From Comamonadaceae bacterium (lineage in GTDB: Bacteria; Pseudomonadota; Gammaproteobacteria; Burkholderiales; Burkholderiaceae_C), in the NCBI GenBank assembly GCA_947476285.1, contig CANJPU010000034.1, positions 1-51,406 on the forward strand: DNA of 51,406 nucleotides. The letters run 5' to 3'. The position numbers and the translations under genes are program-made. Every line of letters starts with the position of its first letter. The first letter of the stretch is position 1. This document shows, one piece after another, positions 10,098 to 19,526 of this stretch. Under the pieces are notes generated by a model. That model was given only the letters and a program-made list of their open reading frames with translations, made no database searches and had not been told where the DNA came from.

Positions 10098-10550
10098 ATG
10101 AAGATTCTCCCAGCCCTCCTCATGGCGGCGCTTTGCGCAGCCACTGTGCCGGCCCGCGCCCAAGATCCTCAAATGGACTTGCCTCGCGTGAAGTTGTCGG
10201 CCGGCATGTTCCAGATCGACGCGCAAGTGGCACAGCACGGTCTGCAACGCTCCATTGGCCTGATGTTCCGCAAGGAAATGCCCCAGCACGAAGGCATGCT
10301 GTTTGTGTTCGAGCAAGCTTCGCAGCAATGCTTCTGGATGCAAAACACCTACCTGCCCTTGACCGCCGCGTTTGTGGCCGATGACGGCACCATCGTCAAC
10401 TTGGTCGACATGCAGCCACGCACGGTCAACTCGCATTGCTCGGAAAAGCCGGTGCGATACGTGTTGGAGATGAATCAGGGCTGGTTCGCCAAAAAGAACA
10501 TCAAGGCAGGCTCAAAGCTGACCGGCCCGCCTTTCGGCACCCCACGGTAA
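10098..10550 (+). CDS. Exported DUF192 family protein
   Basis: The 150-residue protein carries a signal peptide (MKILPALLMAALCAATVPARA) and a DUF192 domain with the family pattern LQRSIGLMFRKEMPQHEGMLFVF, the WMQNTYLPLTAAFV segment, and VLEMNQGWF near the end. DUF192 proteins are small periplasmic beta-barrel proteins of undefined biochemical role. It stands alone, with terminators before it and about 150 bp after it. Confidence 0.88.
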   Translation: MKILPALLMAALCAATVPARAQDPQMDLPRVKLSAGMFQIDAQVAQHGLQRSIGLMFRKEMPQHEGMLFVFEQASQQCFWMQNTYLPLTAAFVADDGTIVNLVDMQPRTVNSHCSEKPVRYVLEMNQGWFAKKNIKAGSKLTGPPFGTPR

Positions 10551-10706
10551 GAATCATGAACTACCCTCGGGCCGAGAGACGGTCCAAGGCATTGCTATTC
10601 GAGCGTTTTGTATCAGTACCGCATGCGCGCTCTCACGCAGCGCCAACGCTTGCCCTGACTTTGTCACATAATGCACGCGTCATCGTATACGAACAAGGAA
10701 TAGACA

Positions 10707-11288
10707 ATGGGTACCGTATTTCAATCTCTCGGTCGCACGCTGCTGGCTGGCGTGGTGCTGTTGGTGCTGCTGATCCTGGCCACCGGCGCAAACGTGGCAG
10801 GCAATCTAGCCTGGTGGACATTTTTCATGCGCTGGTTGCATGTACTGAGCGGTGTGCTGTGGATCGGCCTGCTGTGGTATTTCAATTTCGTGCAAATACC
10901 GTCCATGCCCAAGATTCCCGATGAGCAAAAACCTGCCATCAGCAAGGTGATCGCACCTGAGGCGCTGTTCTGGTTCCGTTGGGCCGCTCTGGCCACGGTG
11001 GTGACCGGGGTGCTGGTGGCCGGCATGACAGGCTACATCGGCTCAGCCCTTGCGCTGCAACGCCCCTTCACCGCGATCGGCATCGGCATGTGGCTTGCGC
11101 TGGTGATGGCCTTCAACGTGTGGTTCATCATCTGGCCCAATCAGAAGAAGGCACTCGGCATTGTGACAGTGGAGGCTGCCGAAAAAGCCAAAGCCGCTCG
11201 TGTGGCCATGCTGACTTCGCGCGCCAACACCATGCTGTCGATACCCATGCTGTTTTGCATGGTCGCTCAGCAAAACGGCGGCCTCTAA
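10707..11288 (+). CDS. PuuD-like (DUF989/CopD-like) integral membrane protein
   Basis: This 193-residue protein has about four to five transmembrane helices. The first is near 13-30 (LAGVVLLVLLILATG), then WWTFFMRWLHVLSGVLWIGLLWYFNFVQ with a helix-embedded histidine, ALATVVTGVLVAGMTGYIG, and MWLALVMAFNVWFIIWPNQ. This pattern matches the membrane domain named urate hydroxylase PuuD in annotations, but here the C-terminal cytochrome c domain of true PuuD is absent. No purine catabolism genes are nearby, so uricase function is doubtful; a haem- or copper-linked membrane role is possible. AAGGAA precedes the ATG. Confidence 0.7.
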   Translation: MGTVFQSLGRTLLAGVVLLVLLILATGANVAGNLAWWTFFMRWLHVLSGVLWIGLLWYFNFVQIPSMPKIPDEQKPAISKVIAPEALFWFRWAALATVVTGVLVAGMTGYIGSALALQRPFTAIGIGMWLALVMAFNVWFIIWPNQKKALGIVTVEAAEKAKAARVAMLTSRANTMLSIPMLFCMVAQQNGGL

Positions 11289-11308
11289 GCGACTTCGGCT
11301 TTAGAACC

Positions 11309-11334
11309 AACGGCCCCTAATTTGGGGCCGTTTT
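11309..11334. terminator. Bidirectional terminator between PuuD-like gene and xseA
   Basis: CGGCCCC (11311-11317) and GGGGCCG (11324-11330) form a stem with a 6-nt loop. It is flanked by AA on the left and TTTT on the right, so it can end transcription from both sides. The xseA stop codon lies at the edge of the loop. Confidence 0.85.
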
Positions 11335-12615
11335 CGTTTCCGTCACGGTCACATCAAGCTCGCCGTCCGCAAGGCTTGCCCGCAGGGGCTGCCCCGGATG
11401 CGTCTGCGCCACGCTGGTCACCGCATGGCCGGCCGTGTCAGACAGCAAGGCATAGCCGCGCTGGAGCACAAGCCTTGGATCGAGCAACTGCAGTCGCAGT
11501 TCGAAGCGGTCGATGTTGCGCACGCAGTGATCCAACCGAGCGCGCACGACATGCCCCAGTTTGTCTTGAATCGTGTTGCAGCCGTTGACTGATTTTTCCC
11601 ACCGTGTCTGCACCGCCTGGCGCAGCCGATGGGTGATGCGCACCAGGCGCAGTTGCTGCGATGCCATGCGCGCCAGTGGGCGCCCCAGCCTGGCTGCCGC
11701 CCGATCGAGCCGCTGGCCGGCGGTGTCAAGCCGGTGCGTCGCACTGGAGGCCAGTCGTTCTTGCGCCGCCTGCAACTGGGCAAGCCACTCTTGCCTGGAC
11801 TGCGCGGCAAGCTCTGCTGCCGCAGTGGGCGTTGGCGCACGCAGGTCCGCGCAGAAATCGGCGATGGTGAAGTCCGTCTCGTGACCCACACCGCAAATAA
11901 TGGGCACCGGGCTTTGCACGATGGTGAGGGCAAGCTGTTCGTCGTTGAAAGCCCATAGGTCCTCCAGGGAACCGCCGCCACGCACCAGCAGGATGACTTG
12001 CACCGAGCCCTTTTCGGCCAGGCGGTACAGAGACTGCAGCGCGCGCACCAGCTCGGCTGGCGCCTGCGCCCCCTGCACCGCTGCCGGGGCCAGAAAGACC
12101 GGTATATGGGGTGCGCGCCGCCGCAGCGCGGTGACCACATCGTGCAGTGCTGCCGCGCCGGTGGATGTGACCAGACCTATGCCCGAGGGCATGGGCGGCG
12201 CGGTGCGCTTGCGGGCGGCATCGAACAGTCCTTGCTCCTGAAGCTTCAACTTCAATCGCATGAACTGCTCATAGAGCGCGCCTTGCCCGGCTCGCCGAAG
12301 GCTCTCGACAATGAGTTGCAGATCGCCGCGCTGTTCGTACACACCAAGCCGGCCGAATACTTCCACCTTATCGCCTTCACCCGGCGTGAAGTCCAGCATG
12401 CTCGCTGTGCGACGAAACATCGCACAGCGGATCTGGCCCTGTGCATCCTTGAGCGAGAAGTAACAATGCCCGCTGGATGCGCGCGAGAAGCCCGAAACCT
12501 CCCCGCAAACCGCGACAGGATTGAACCTTGCCTCCAGGGCATCAGCAACCGCGCGGCATAGGGCGCCAACTTGCCAGATTCGCGGCGCCAATACTGGTTG
12601 TGAGGGCTCCTGCAT
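11317..12615 (-). CDS. xseA: Exodeoxyribonuclease VII large subunit
   Basis: XseA with XseB forms exonuclease VII, which degrades single-stranded DNA from both ends during repair. The product (432 residues from ATG at 12615) has the N-terminal OB-fold (ICGEVSGF-like VCGEVSGFSRASSGHCYFSLKD), the catalytic core motifs VTSTGAAALHDV, LLVRGGGSLEDLWAFNDE and GVGHETDFTIADFCADLRAP, a long helical region, and a C-terminal part LQRGYALLSD. A TTG two codons upstream (12621) is a less likely start. No xseB is visible in the window, which is normal since the two genes are often unlinked. Confidence 0.96.
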   Translation of the reverse strand: MQEPSQPVLAPRIWQVGALCRAVADALEARFNPVAVCGEVSGFSRASSGHCYFSLKDAQGQIRCAMFRRTASMLDFTPGEGDKVEVFGRLGVYEQRGDLQLIVESLRRAGQGALYEQFMRLKLKLQEQGLFDAARKRTAPPMPSGIGLVTSTGAAALHDVVTALRRRAPHIPVFLAPAAVQGAQAPAELVRALQSLYRLAEKGSVQVILLVRGGGSLEDLWAFNDEQLALTIVQSPVPIICGVGHETDFTIADFCADLRAPTPTAAAELAAQSRQEWLAQLQAAQERLASSATHRLDTAGQRLDRAAARLGRPLARMASQQLRLVRITHRLRQAVQTRWEKSVNGCNTIQDKLGHVVRARLDHCVRNIDRFELRLQLLDPRLVLQRGYALLSDTAGHAVTSVAQTHPGQPLRASLADGELDVTVTETKTAPN

Positions 12616-12654
12616 CAGCAAGCACGCGCCTTTGCGGCCGATGACGCTTGCGGC

Positions 12655-12674
12655 TTAGTCCACAGGTGGACTAA
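12655..12674. promoter_or_regulatory. Perfect 20-bp palindrome upstream of xseA
   Basis: TTAGTCCAC (12655-12663), AG, GTGGACTAA (12666-12674) is a perfect inverted repeat centred about 50 bp upstream of the xseA start and about 260 bp before exbB. There is no U-tract, so an operator is more likely than a terminator. It does not match the SOS box seen at lexA. The surrounding stretch 12616-12927 (about 310 bp) holds only this, a DnaA-box-like site and no gene that I can support. Confidence 0.5.
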
Positions 12675-12831
12675 AGGCTTCGAAATCGTCAAGGCCTTCC
12701 GTGCAAACGCTGATTCTGCGGCGCAAGTCGTTGATTTCACTTAGGTTTTTCCTGCTCAAATTGTCATCGATCTGTCATCTGCAAGGATTGGCGCGGCTTG
12801 GCGCCCATACAGAGCAGGGTTTTGCACAAAG

Positions 12832-12840
12832 TTATCCACA
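12832..12840 (+). promoter_or_regulatory. DnaA-box consensus match
   Basis: TTATCCACA matches the DnaA consensus TTATNCACA perfectly and lies about 90 bp upstream of exbB. Only one copy is visible and no AT-rich unwinding element is nearby, so this is not an origin; it could titrate DnaA or be chance. Confidence 0.35.
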
Positions 12841-12927
12841 CTAAATGTGGGCCTTGACCTACGCCGCAGCGCTTATTTTCCCCCGAAGCCCGACTGGACC
12901 GATAATCGGCCCCTCATCTGCTTTCGC

Positions 12928-13578
12928 ATGCGCGGGGTCAACCTCTTGTTTTCGATCATACAAGCCGCAGGCTGGCCCATCTGGCCCTTGGTAGTCTGCT
13001 CCATCCTCGCGCTGGCCTTGATCATCGAGCGCGCGCTCAGCCTGAAGACCATCAAAATCGCGCCGCCACGCCTGCTCGATGAGGCGCTGGCCGTGTCGCG
13101 CACATCGGTGCCCACGCCCGACGTGGTGGCCCAGCTCGCACAGAATTCCGCTTTGGGCGAGGTACTGGCCAGCGGCTTTCGCGCCCTCAACTCCGACCCA
13201 CGCTGCAGCGAAGTGGACATGCGTGCCGCAATGGAGAACACTGGCCGCGCCGTGGCGCACCGGCTGGAGCGCTACCTCAGCGCCCTGGCCACGATTGCCT
13301 CAGCGGCGCCTCTCTTGGGCCTGCTGGGCACCGTGATAGGCATGATCGAAATCTTCGGCTCGCAAGCACCATCGGGCGGCGCGCCGGGGGGCAACCCAGC
13401 CCAGCTCGCGCATGGCATTTCGGTGGCGCTGTACAACACCGCTTTCGGTCTGATCATCGCGATTCCGTCGCTCATCTTCTGGCGCTACTACCGCGCCCGA
13501 GTAGACGAGTACCTGCTGACCCTGGAGCTTGCAGCCGAGCGATTCGCACGTCACCTCAATGGCTTGCGTGGCAAGTAG
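12928..13578 (+). CDS. exbB: MotA/TolQ/ExbB proton-channel family protein
   Basis: ExbB/TolQ proteins form, with ExbD/TolR, a proton-driven motor in the inner membrane. The protein (216 residues from ATG at 12928) has a first transmembrane helix at WPIWPLVVCSILALALIIER, a cytoplasmic loop, and two C-terminal helices (YLSALATIASAAPLLGLLGTVIGMIEIF and SVALYNTAFGLIIAIPSLIFW) containing the family signature APLLGLLGTVIGM. A TTG five codons downstream (12943, giving MFSIIQAAGW) and a GTG at 12847 are alternative starts; family comparison favours a start near 12928-12943. exbD follows after 13 bp. No TonB is present, so the TonB/Tol partner is not defined here. Confidence 0.9.
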   Translation: MRGVNLLFSIIQAAGWPIWPLVVCSILALALIIERALSLKTIKIAPPRLLDEALAVSRTSVPTPDVVAQLAQNSALGEVLASGFRALNSDPRCSEVDMRAAMENTGRAVAHRLERYLSALATIASAAPLLGLLGTVIGMIEIFGSQAPSGGAPGGNPAQLAHGISVALYNTAFGLIIAIPSLIFWRYYRARVDEYLLTLELAAERFARHLNGLRGK

Positions 13579-13591
13579 AAAGACGCCCGCC

Positions 13592-14020
13592 ATGAATTTC
13601 CGCCCACGCGCGAAGGACGAGCCCGAGATCAACCTCATCCCCTTCATCGACGTGCTGCTGGTGGTGCTGATTTTCCTGATGCTCTCCACCACCTACAGCA
13701 AGTACACCGAACTGCAACTCACGCTGCCGGTGGCCGATGCGCAGGCGCAGCGCGACTACCCGCGCGAGATCATCGTGGGCGTGTCCAGCGATGGGCGCTA
13801 TTCGGTCAAGGGCGCGCCGGTGCCTGGCCGCAGTGTCGATATGGTGGCCCAGGCCCTGCACGATGCGGCCACCGCAGGCAGCGAGAGCGTCATCATCATC
13901 TCGGCAGACGCCACCGCGGCCCATCAGTCGGTTATCACGGTGCTGGAGGCCGCCCGGCGCGCAGGGCTGTCGCGCATCACCTTCGCCACGCAGTCGTCGG
14001 CCCAGGCCGGCAGTCGCTGA
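13592..14020 (+). CDS. exbD: ExbD/TolR family biopolymer transport protein
   Basis: The product has 142 residues from the ATG at 13592, giving the classic N-terminus MNFRPRAKDEPEINLIPFID. There is a single transmembrane helix (VLLVVLIFLMLSTTY) preceded by the conserved membrane aspartate (PFIDV) that carries protons. The remaining about 100 residues form the periplasmic domain (VGVSSDGRYSVKG..., VIIISADATAAHQSVI). It pairs with exbB just upstream and heads straight into lpxK (2 bp gap), the gene order seen widely in Burkholderiales and some gammaproteobacteria. Confidence 0.92.
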   Translation: MNFRPRAKDEPEINLIPFIDVLLVVLIFLMLSTTYSKYTELQLTLPVADAQAQRDYPREIIVGVSSDGRYSVKGAPVPGRSVDMVAQALHDAATAGSESVIIISADATAAHQSVITVLEAARRAGLSRITFATQSSAQAGSR

Positions 14021-14022
14021 GC

Positions 14023-15027
14023 ATGTCGCGCGTGCTGCGCAGTGCCTGGTTGCAGCGCGGCCCGCTCGCCTGTGTGCTGTGGCCGCTGTCGCTGCTTTAT
14101 GGCGCCATCGTCGCCTTGCACCGATTCGCCTGGCGCAGCCGCCTGCTGGCCCGCGAACGAGTCGCGGTGCCCGTCATCGTCATTGGCAATGTCATTGCTG
14201 GCGGCGCCGGCAAGACGCCGGTGGTGATGGCAGTGCTGCAACACCTGCGCGTGCGCGGCTGGTCGGCCGGGGTAGTCTCTCGCGGCCACGGCCGCAACAT
14301 GAATGACTGCAGACAAGCAGGCCCCCAAAACGACGCGCGCCTGGTGGGCGACGAGCCTTTGCTGATTGCCCAAAGCTGCAGCGTGCCGGTGTTTGTCGCT
14401 CCCCAGCGCGCACAAGCTGCGCGCGAGCTGCTGCGCAACTATCCATCAACCGACATCATCGTGAGCGACGATGGCTTGCAGCACCACAGACTGCACCGCG
14501 ACATCGAGATCTGCGTGTTCGATGAACGCGGCGTGGGCAATGGCTGGCTGCTGCCGGCCGGCCCTTTGCGCGAGCCCTGGCCACGCAAGGTGGCCTTGGT
14601 GCTGCGCCCGGCCGGTGTCAAGGGCATCGATGGCTTCCAGATCGATCGGCGGCTGGCGGGGTACGCAAGACGCTGCGATGGCGGCACGCTGGAGTTGGCT
14701 GCGCTGCGCGATCGGCCGCTGGTCGCGCTTGCCGGCATCGCCAAACCAGAAGCCTTCTTTCGCATGCTGCAGGACGAAGGCCTCACTCTGTCTCAAACCA
14801 TCGCACTGCCCGATCACCATGATTTTTCCGCCAAGCTGCAGTTGCCGCCTGGCTGCGACTTGATCTGCACCGAGAAAGACGCGGTCAAGCTGTGGCGAAC
14901 CCACCCGCAGGCCTGGGCAGTGGCGCTTGATCTGCAAATCGAAGCGTCATTCTGGACTGCTCTGGACGCCATGCTGGATCGACTGCCGCATCGCCTATCA
15001 TCACGCCATGGATCCGAAACTTCTTGA
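14023..15027 (+). CDS. lpxK: Tetraacyldisaccharide 4'-kinase
   Basis: LpxK phosphorylates the 4' position of the tetraacyldisaccharide-1-phosphate precursor to lipid IVA at the inner membrane. The 334-residue protein has an N-terminal hydrophobic anchor (about 13-33), the P-loop [12 protein letters not shown] (55-66), and the motif [10 protein letters not shown] with the DDGLQ catalytic/metal region. It lies between exbD and the Trm112-like gene, whose start overlaps its 3' end by 20 bp, so it is part of an envelope-biogenesis operon continuing to kdsB. Confidence 0.96.
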   Translation: MSRVLRSAWLQRGPLACVLWPLSLLYGAIVALHRFAWRSRLLARERVAVPVIVIGNVIAGGAGKTPVVMAVLQHLRVRGWSAGVVSRGHGRNMNDCRQAGPQNDARLVGDEPLLIAQSCSVPVFVAPQRAQAARELLRNYPSTDIIVSDDGLQHHRLHRDIEICVFDERGVGNGWLLPAGPLREPWPRKVALVLRPAGVKGIDGFQIDRRLAGYARRCDGGTLELAALRDRPLVALAGIAKPEAFFRMLQDEGLTLSQTIALPDHHDFSAKLQLPPGCDLICTEKDAVKLWRTHPQAWAVALDLQIEASFWTALDAMLDRLPHRLSSRHGSETS

Positions 15028-15216
15028 GCTGCTGGTGTGCCCCGTGACCAAGGGGCACCTGGACTATTCTCGCGAACACCAGGAATTGATCTCACGCAGC
15101 GCGCGTCTGGCCTATCCGGTTCGCGACGGCATTCCCATCTTGCTGGAAGAAGAGGCTCGGCCATTGAGCGACGAAGAGCTTGAGCACCTGCCCAAGCGCA
15201 CGCCACTGGTGAGCGG

Positions 15217-15220
<4 letters not shown>
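15008..15220 (+). CDS. Trm112-family small protein (YcaR-like)
   Basis: This 70-residue protein ([20 protein letters not shown]...) has the Trm112 zinc-finger-like fold with the pattern LLVCPVTKG and [16 protein letters not shown]. Only one cysteine of the usual metal-binding set is present, as in many bacterial YcaR proteins. It overlaps the lpxK end by 20 bp and the kdsB start by 4 bp (ATGA), so translation is coupled. In bacteria its role is not firmly established; the link with kdsB is very common. Confidence 0.9.
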
Positions 15221-16750
<1,530 letters not shown>

Positions 16751-17689
16751 TCAGCCCAGCATCAGTCGCAGCATCAGCGCAATGCGCGCCTTCACAGGCG
16801 ACAGACTCTGCGCGCCAGGGAAGGCATCATCGGCTCTGGCACTCACGCCGCCCTGCGCGCAGCGGGAGGCGCGCAACACCGACACACCTGCCGCATCGGC
16901 CCGGCCCAAGGCGGCATCCATTGCGCAATGCACCGTGCCGTTGCCGGTGCCTGCCACCACCAGACCCCGGACACCTTGAGCCACCAGTGCATCAATCAGC
17001 GCACCGCTTGCCTGCGCATGGCTGATGACAATCTCCACCCGGGGCCAGTCTTGTGCGGACGGCAGTTGCACCACGGCGCGCGGCTCGCGGCCACTGGGCT
17101 CGGGCCAGGGGCGAAAGACTTGCACGGCGCCATCGCGCACCACGCCAATCGGCCCGGCCTCGCCTGACGTGAAGGCGTCCAGCCTGGCGCTGTGCTGCTT
17201 GGTCACATCCGCTGCGGAGTGAATCGTGCCGGCACACACTGCGACCACGCCCATGGCGCCTTCCGTGCCCGCGACAGTCACTGCATCCATGAGATTTTGC
17301 GGACCATCGGGGTACAAGGCATTGGCCGGCCGCATGGCGCAGGTGAGCACAACCGGCTTGGCCGGGCCAAGTACGGATTGAAGAAAGAACGCGGTCTCCT
17401 CCAGCGTGTCGGTCCCGTGGGTGATCACCACGCCCGCAACATCGCCCTGGGCGAGCCAGTGGCTGCAGCGCAAGACCAGCGTGCGCCAGATCTCGAAGCT
17501 CATGTCCTTGCTGTCGATCTGGGCGACCTGTTCGCACACCAGACTGCGCCCCTGCAAGCTGGGAACCGCAGCCACCAGCGCATCAATGTGCACCTGCGCC
17601 GCCTTGTAGCCGGGCTGGCCCGCTGCATTGCCAGCCAGGCCCGCGATGGTGCCTCCGGTGGCGAGAATCACGATTTTTCGGTCGGTCAC
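16751..17689 (-). CDS. Type I/II L-asparaginase family protein
   Basis: The enzyme hydrolyses L-asparagine to aspartate and ammonia. The 312-residue protein has both catalytic triads: T11 in LATGGTIAG, and T93-D94 in HGTDTLEETAFFL with K164 in ADVTKQH, as in the E. coli enzymes. No signal peptide is seen (MTDRKIVIL goes straight into the first strand), so it should be cytoplasmic. It converges on adk with no spacing and is divergent from lexA; its start lies only 18 bp from the first SOS box, so LexA could influence it. Confidence 0.92.
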   Translation of the reverse strand: MTDRKIVILATGGTIAGLAGNAAGQPGYKAAQVHIDALVAAVPSLQGRSLVCEQVAQIDSKDMSFEIWRTLVLRCSHWLAQGDVAGVVITHGTDTLEETAFFLQSVLGPAKPVVLTCAMRPANALYPDGPQNLMDAVTVAGTEGAMGVVAVCAGTIHSAADVTKQHSARLDAFTSGEAGPIGVVRDGAVQVFRPWPEPSGREPRAVVQLPSAQDWPRVEIVISHAQASGALIDALVAQGVRGLVVAGTGNGTVHCAMDAALGRADAAGVSVLRASRCAQGGVSARADDAFPGAQSLSPVKARIALMLRLMLG

Positions 17690-17706
17690 TTGCGTTCTTT
17701 CGAAAA

Positions 17707-17722
17707 CTGTTTAAAAATACAG
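17707..17722. promoter_or_regulatory. LexA box 1
   Basis: CTGT-TTAAAAAT-ACAG is a perfect match to the CTGT-N8-ACAG SOS consensus with an AT-rich spacer. It lies 45 bp upstream of lexA and 18 bp from the divergent asparaginase start. Confidence 0.88.
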
Positions 17723-17725
17723 ATA

Positions 17726-17741
17726 CTGGATATTAAGACAG
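17726..17741. promoter_or_regulatory. LexA box 2
   Basis: CTGG-ATATTAAG-ACAG matches the SOS consensus with one deviation (G for T at the fourth base). It starts four bases after the end of box 1, so the two boxes are stacked, as seen at several autoregulated lexA promoters. Confidence 0.75.
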
Positions 17742-17767
17742 TGGCATCACCTTAAGGAGCCATCATC

Positions 17768-18442
17768 ATGCTCGAGACGCCCAAGCTCACCGCCCGCCAG
17801 CAACAGATTCTGGACCTGATCGAGAGCGCCATCTCCCGCACCGGCGCTCCGCCCACACGGGCGGAAATCGCCACGGAGCTTGGCTTCAAGTCAGCCAACG
17901 CGGCTGAAGAGCACCTGCAAGCCCTGGCCCGCAAAGGCGTCATTGAGCTCGTCAGCGGCACCTCACGCGGCATCCGCCTCAAGAGCGAGGCCTTGCGCTC
18001 CATCAACGAGTCACGCAACCGGCAGTTCTCCTTGCCCCTGCAGACCCTGGCACAACTGGCACTGCCACTGATCGGCCGGGTGGCTGCTGGCTCGCCCATT
18101 CTCGCCCAAGAGCATGTGGACCAAACATACTACGTTGAAAGCAGCTTGTTCCAGCGCCGACCCGACTACCTGCTGAAAGTGCGCGGCATGTCCATGCGCG
18201 ACGCCGGCATCATGGACGGCGACCTGCTGGCAGTGCAAGCCACTAAGGAAGCCAAGAACGGCCAGATCGTCGTGGCCCGCCTGGGCGATGAAGTCACCGT
18301 CAAGCGCTTCCGCCGCAACAAGCACCTGATCGAGCTTCAAGCAGAAAACCCCGACTACCCCACCATCATCGTCGAGCCGGGCGAACCCTTCGAAATCGAA
18401 GGCCTGGCCGTGGGCCTGATCCGCAACACCATGCTCATGTAA
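17768..18442 (+). CDS. lexA: SOS-response repressor LexA
   Basis: LexA represses DNA-damage genes until RecA-stimulated self-cleavage. The 224-residue product has a winged helix (1-70, [21 protein letters not shown]) and an S24 peptidase domain with the cleavage site A107-G108 (RVAAGSPI), the catalytic serine S142 in [10 protein letters not shown] and lysine K179 in EVTVKRF. AAGGAGC lies just before the ATG. Two LexA boxes upstream show autoregulation. It stands divergent to the asparaginase gene. Confidence 0.98.
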   Translation: MLETPKLTARQQQILDLIESAISRTGAPPTRAEIATELGFKSANAAEEHLQALARKGVIELVSGTSRGIRLKSEALRSINESRNRQFSLPLQTLAQLALPLIGRVAAGSPILAQEHVDQTYYVESSLFQRRPDYLLKVRGMSMRDAGIMDGDLLAVQATKEAKNGQIVVARLGDEVTVKRFRRNKHLIELQAENPDYPTIIVEPGEPFEIEGLAVGLIRNTMLM

Positions 18443-18561
18443 GTCACCCCCGGGCTTGCCGCAGGTGGCGGGCGTATGGCGTATAGAGCGCCATCACCCT
18501 GCGCGGGCCCCCTCTTTGCAATCCTGCCTATGTTCAAACTCTGAAACACAAGGAGAGTCAC

Positions 18562-18879
18562 ATGGGAATCGCGTTCTTCACTCTTGGTAGCATGCTGGCG
18601 CCGCTGCAACACCTGATGGGCTGGTTTCAGCCACCTGGCCGCGAGTTGGCCGCACGCCGCAGCGCAGCAGCGTCAATGCCCTGCACCGTTGACCCAGCCC
18701 AAGCCAGCCGCGTCAACACTTCAGCACGCACATGTCAGCGCCGTCCCCTGCGCGTTGTGCGCATCCTGGAGGCCAGCCAGCCCCGCACCGGAGCCGGCCG
18801 CATGGTCATCTCAGGCCGAATGGCCGATGTCTGCGCCGAGCTCGATCGCTTGGCCGAGATGGAGGCAAGGGCGAATTAA
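18562..18879 (+). CDS. Small conserved-looking protein downstream of lexA
   Basis: I do not recognise this 105-residue protein. It begins MGIAFFTLGSMLAPLQHLMG with a hydrophobic N-terminal stretch and has a basic, Ser/Ala-rich middle with two cysteines. It ends in a more conserved-looking part, RTGAGRMVISGRMADVCAELDRLAEME. A perfect Shine-Dalgarno (AAGGAGAG) 5 nt before the ATG makes it a good gene. It sits 120 bp after lexA on the same strand, so it may be part of the SOS transcript. Between them is an inverted repeat, ATGGCG-N7-CGCCAT (18476-18494), without a T-tract. Confidence 0.6.
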   Translation: MGIAFFTLGSMLAPLQHLMGWFQPPGRELAARRSAAASMPCTVDPAQASRVNTSARTCQRRPLRVVRILEASQPRTGAGRMVISGRMADVCAELDRLAEMEARAN

Positions 18880-18894
18880 CCGCCGCCGCCACAC

Positions 18895-19410
18895 TCAAGC
18901 CTTGGTGCCCATCAGGTAGTCCCGCTTGCCCAGCTCCACCCCGTTGTGCCGCAGGATGACATAGGCGGTGGTGATGTGGAAGTACAGGTTGGGCAATACC
19001 CAATGCTTCAGATAGGCCTCTGCCTTCATGGTACGGGTGCCGTCACGGCCCACCGGGAAGGTGATGTCTTTGTCCTCCGTGCCATCAAGCTTGTCGGCAG
19101 GCACGGTGGCCAAATAATCCAGCGTCTTCTGGATGCGCGCCTTCAGCTCAGGCAAGCTAGATTCGGTGTCATCAAAAGTCGGGGCCGCAAGCCCTGAGAT
19201 GCGCGCCGCACAGTTCTTGGCCCCGTCGCAGGCAATCAGGATCTGCCGGGTAAAGGGCAGCATGTCCGGCGCCAGCCGATACTGCAACAACACCGAAGGG
19301 TCGAACTTCTTTGCCTCCGCATGGGCCTGGGCCTTGTCGAGAAGGTGACTCAGGTTGCCCAGCATGGAAACAAACACGGGCAAGCTTGCGGAAGACATCG
19401 AAATCGACAT
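18895..19410 (-). CDS. DUF1993 family protein
   Basis: The 171-residue product begins MSISMSSASLPVFVSML at 19410, preceded by AGGAGC at a good distance. A longer frame upstream lacks a plausible ribosome-binding site. The protein matches DUF1993, a DinB-like four-helix protein family of unknown activity: LLQYRLAPDMLPFTRQI, LPELKARIQKTLDYLA and YFHITTAYVILRHNGVELGKRDYLMG are recognisable family blocks. It converges on the small gene after lexA and is divergent from the D-2-hydroxyacid dehydrogenase. Confidence 0.85.
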   Translation of the reverse strand: MSISMSSASLPVFVSMLGNLSHLLDKAQAHAEAKKFDPSVLLQYRLAPDMLPFTRQILIACDGAKNCAARISGLAAPTFDDTESSLPELKARIQKTLDYLATVPADKLDGTEDKDITFPVGRDGTRTMKAEAYLKHWVLPNLYFHITTAYVILRHNGVELGKRDYLMGTKA

Positions 19411-19526
19411 GAAATGCTCCTGAGGTAGATGATTGAAAGCCACGATGCTAACGGTCCTGGCCTTTCCTTGCTGATTCACACAACGCACCGGACAAAGCGA
19501 CCGGCCGCACAAGGCACAATTCGGGT

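Noticed and set aside
10661..10691. TTGTCA and GTATAC as a promoter for the PuuD-like gene
   Set aside because: Transcription would start inside or after the ribosome-binding site, leaving no leader.
12832..12840. Replication origin at the DnaA box
   Set aside because: Only one box and no AT-rich element; origin genes such as dnaA or dnaN are not nearby.
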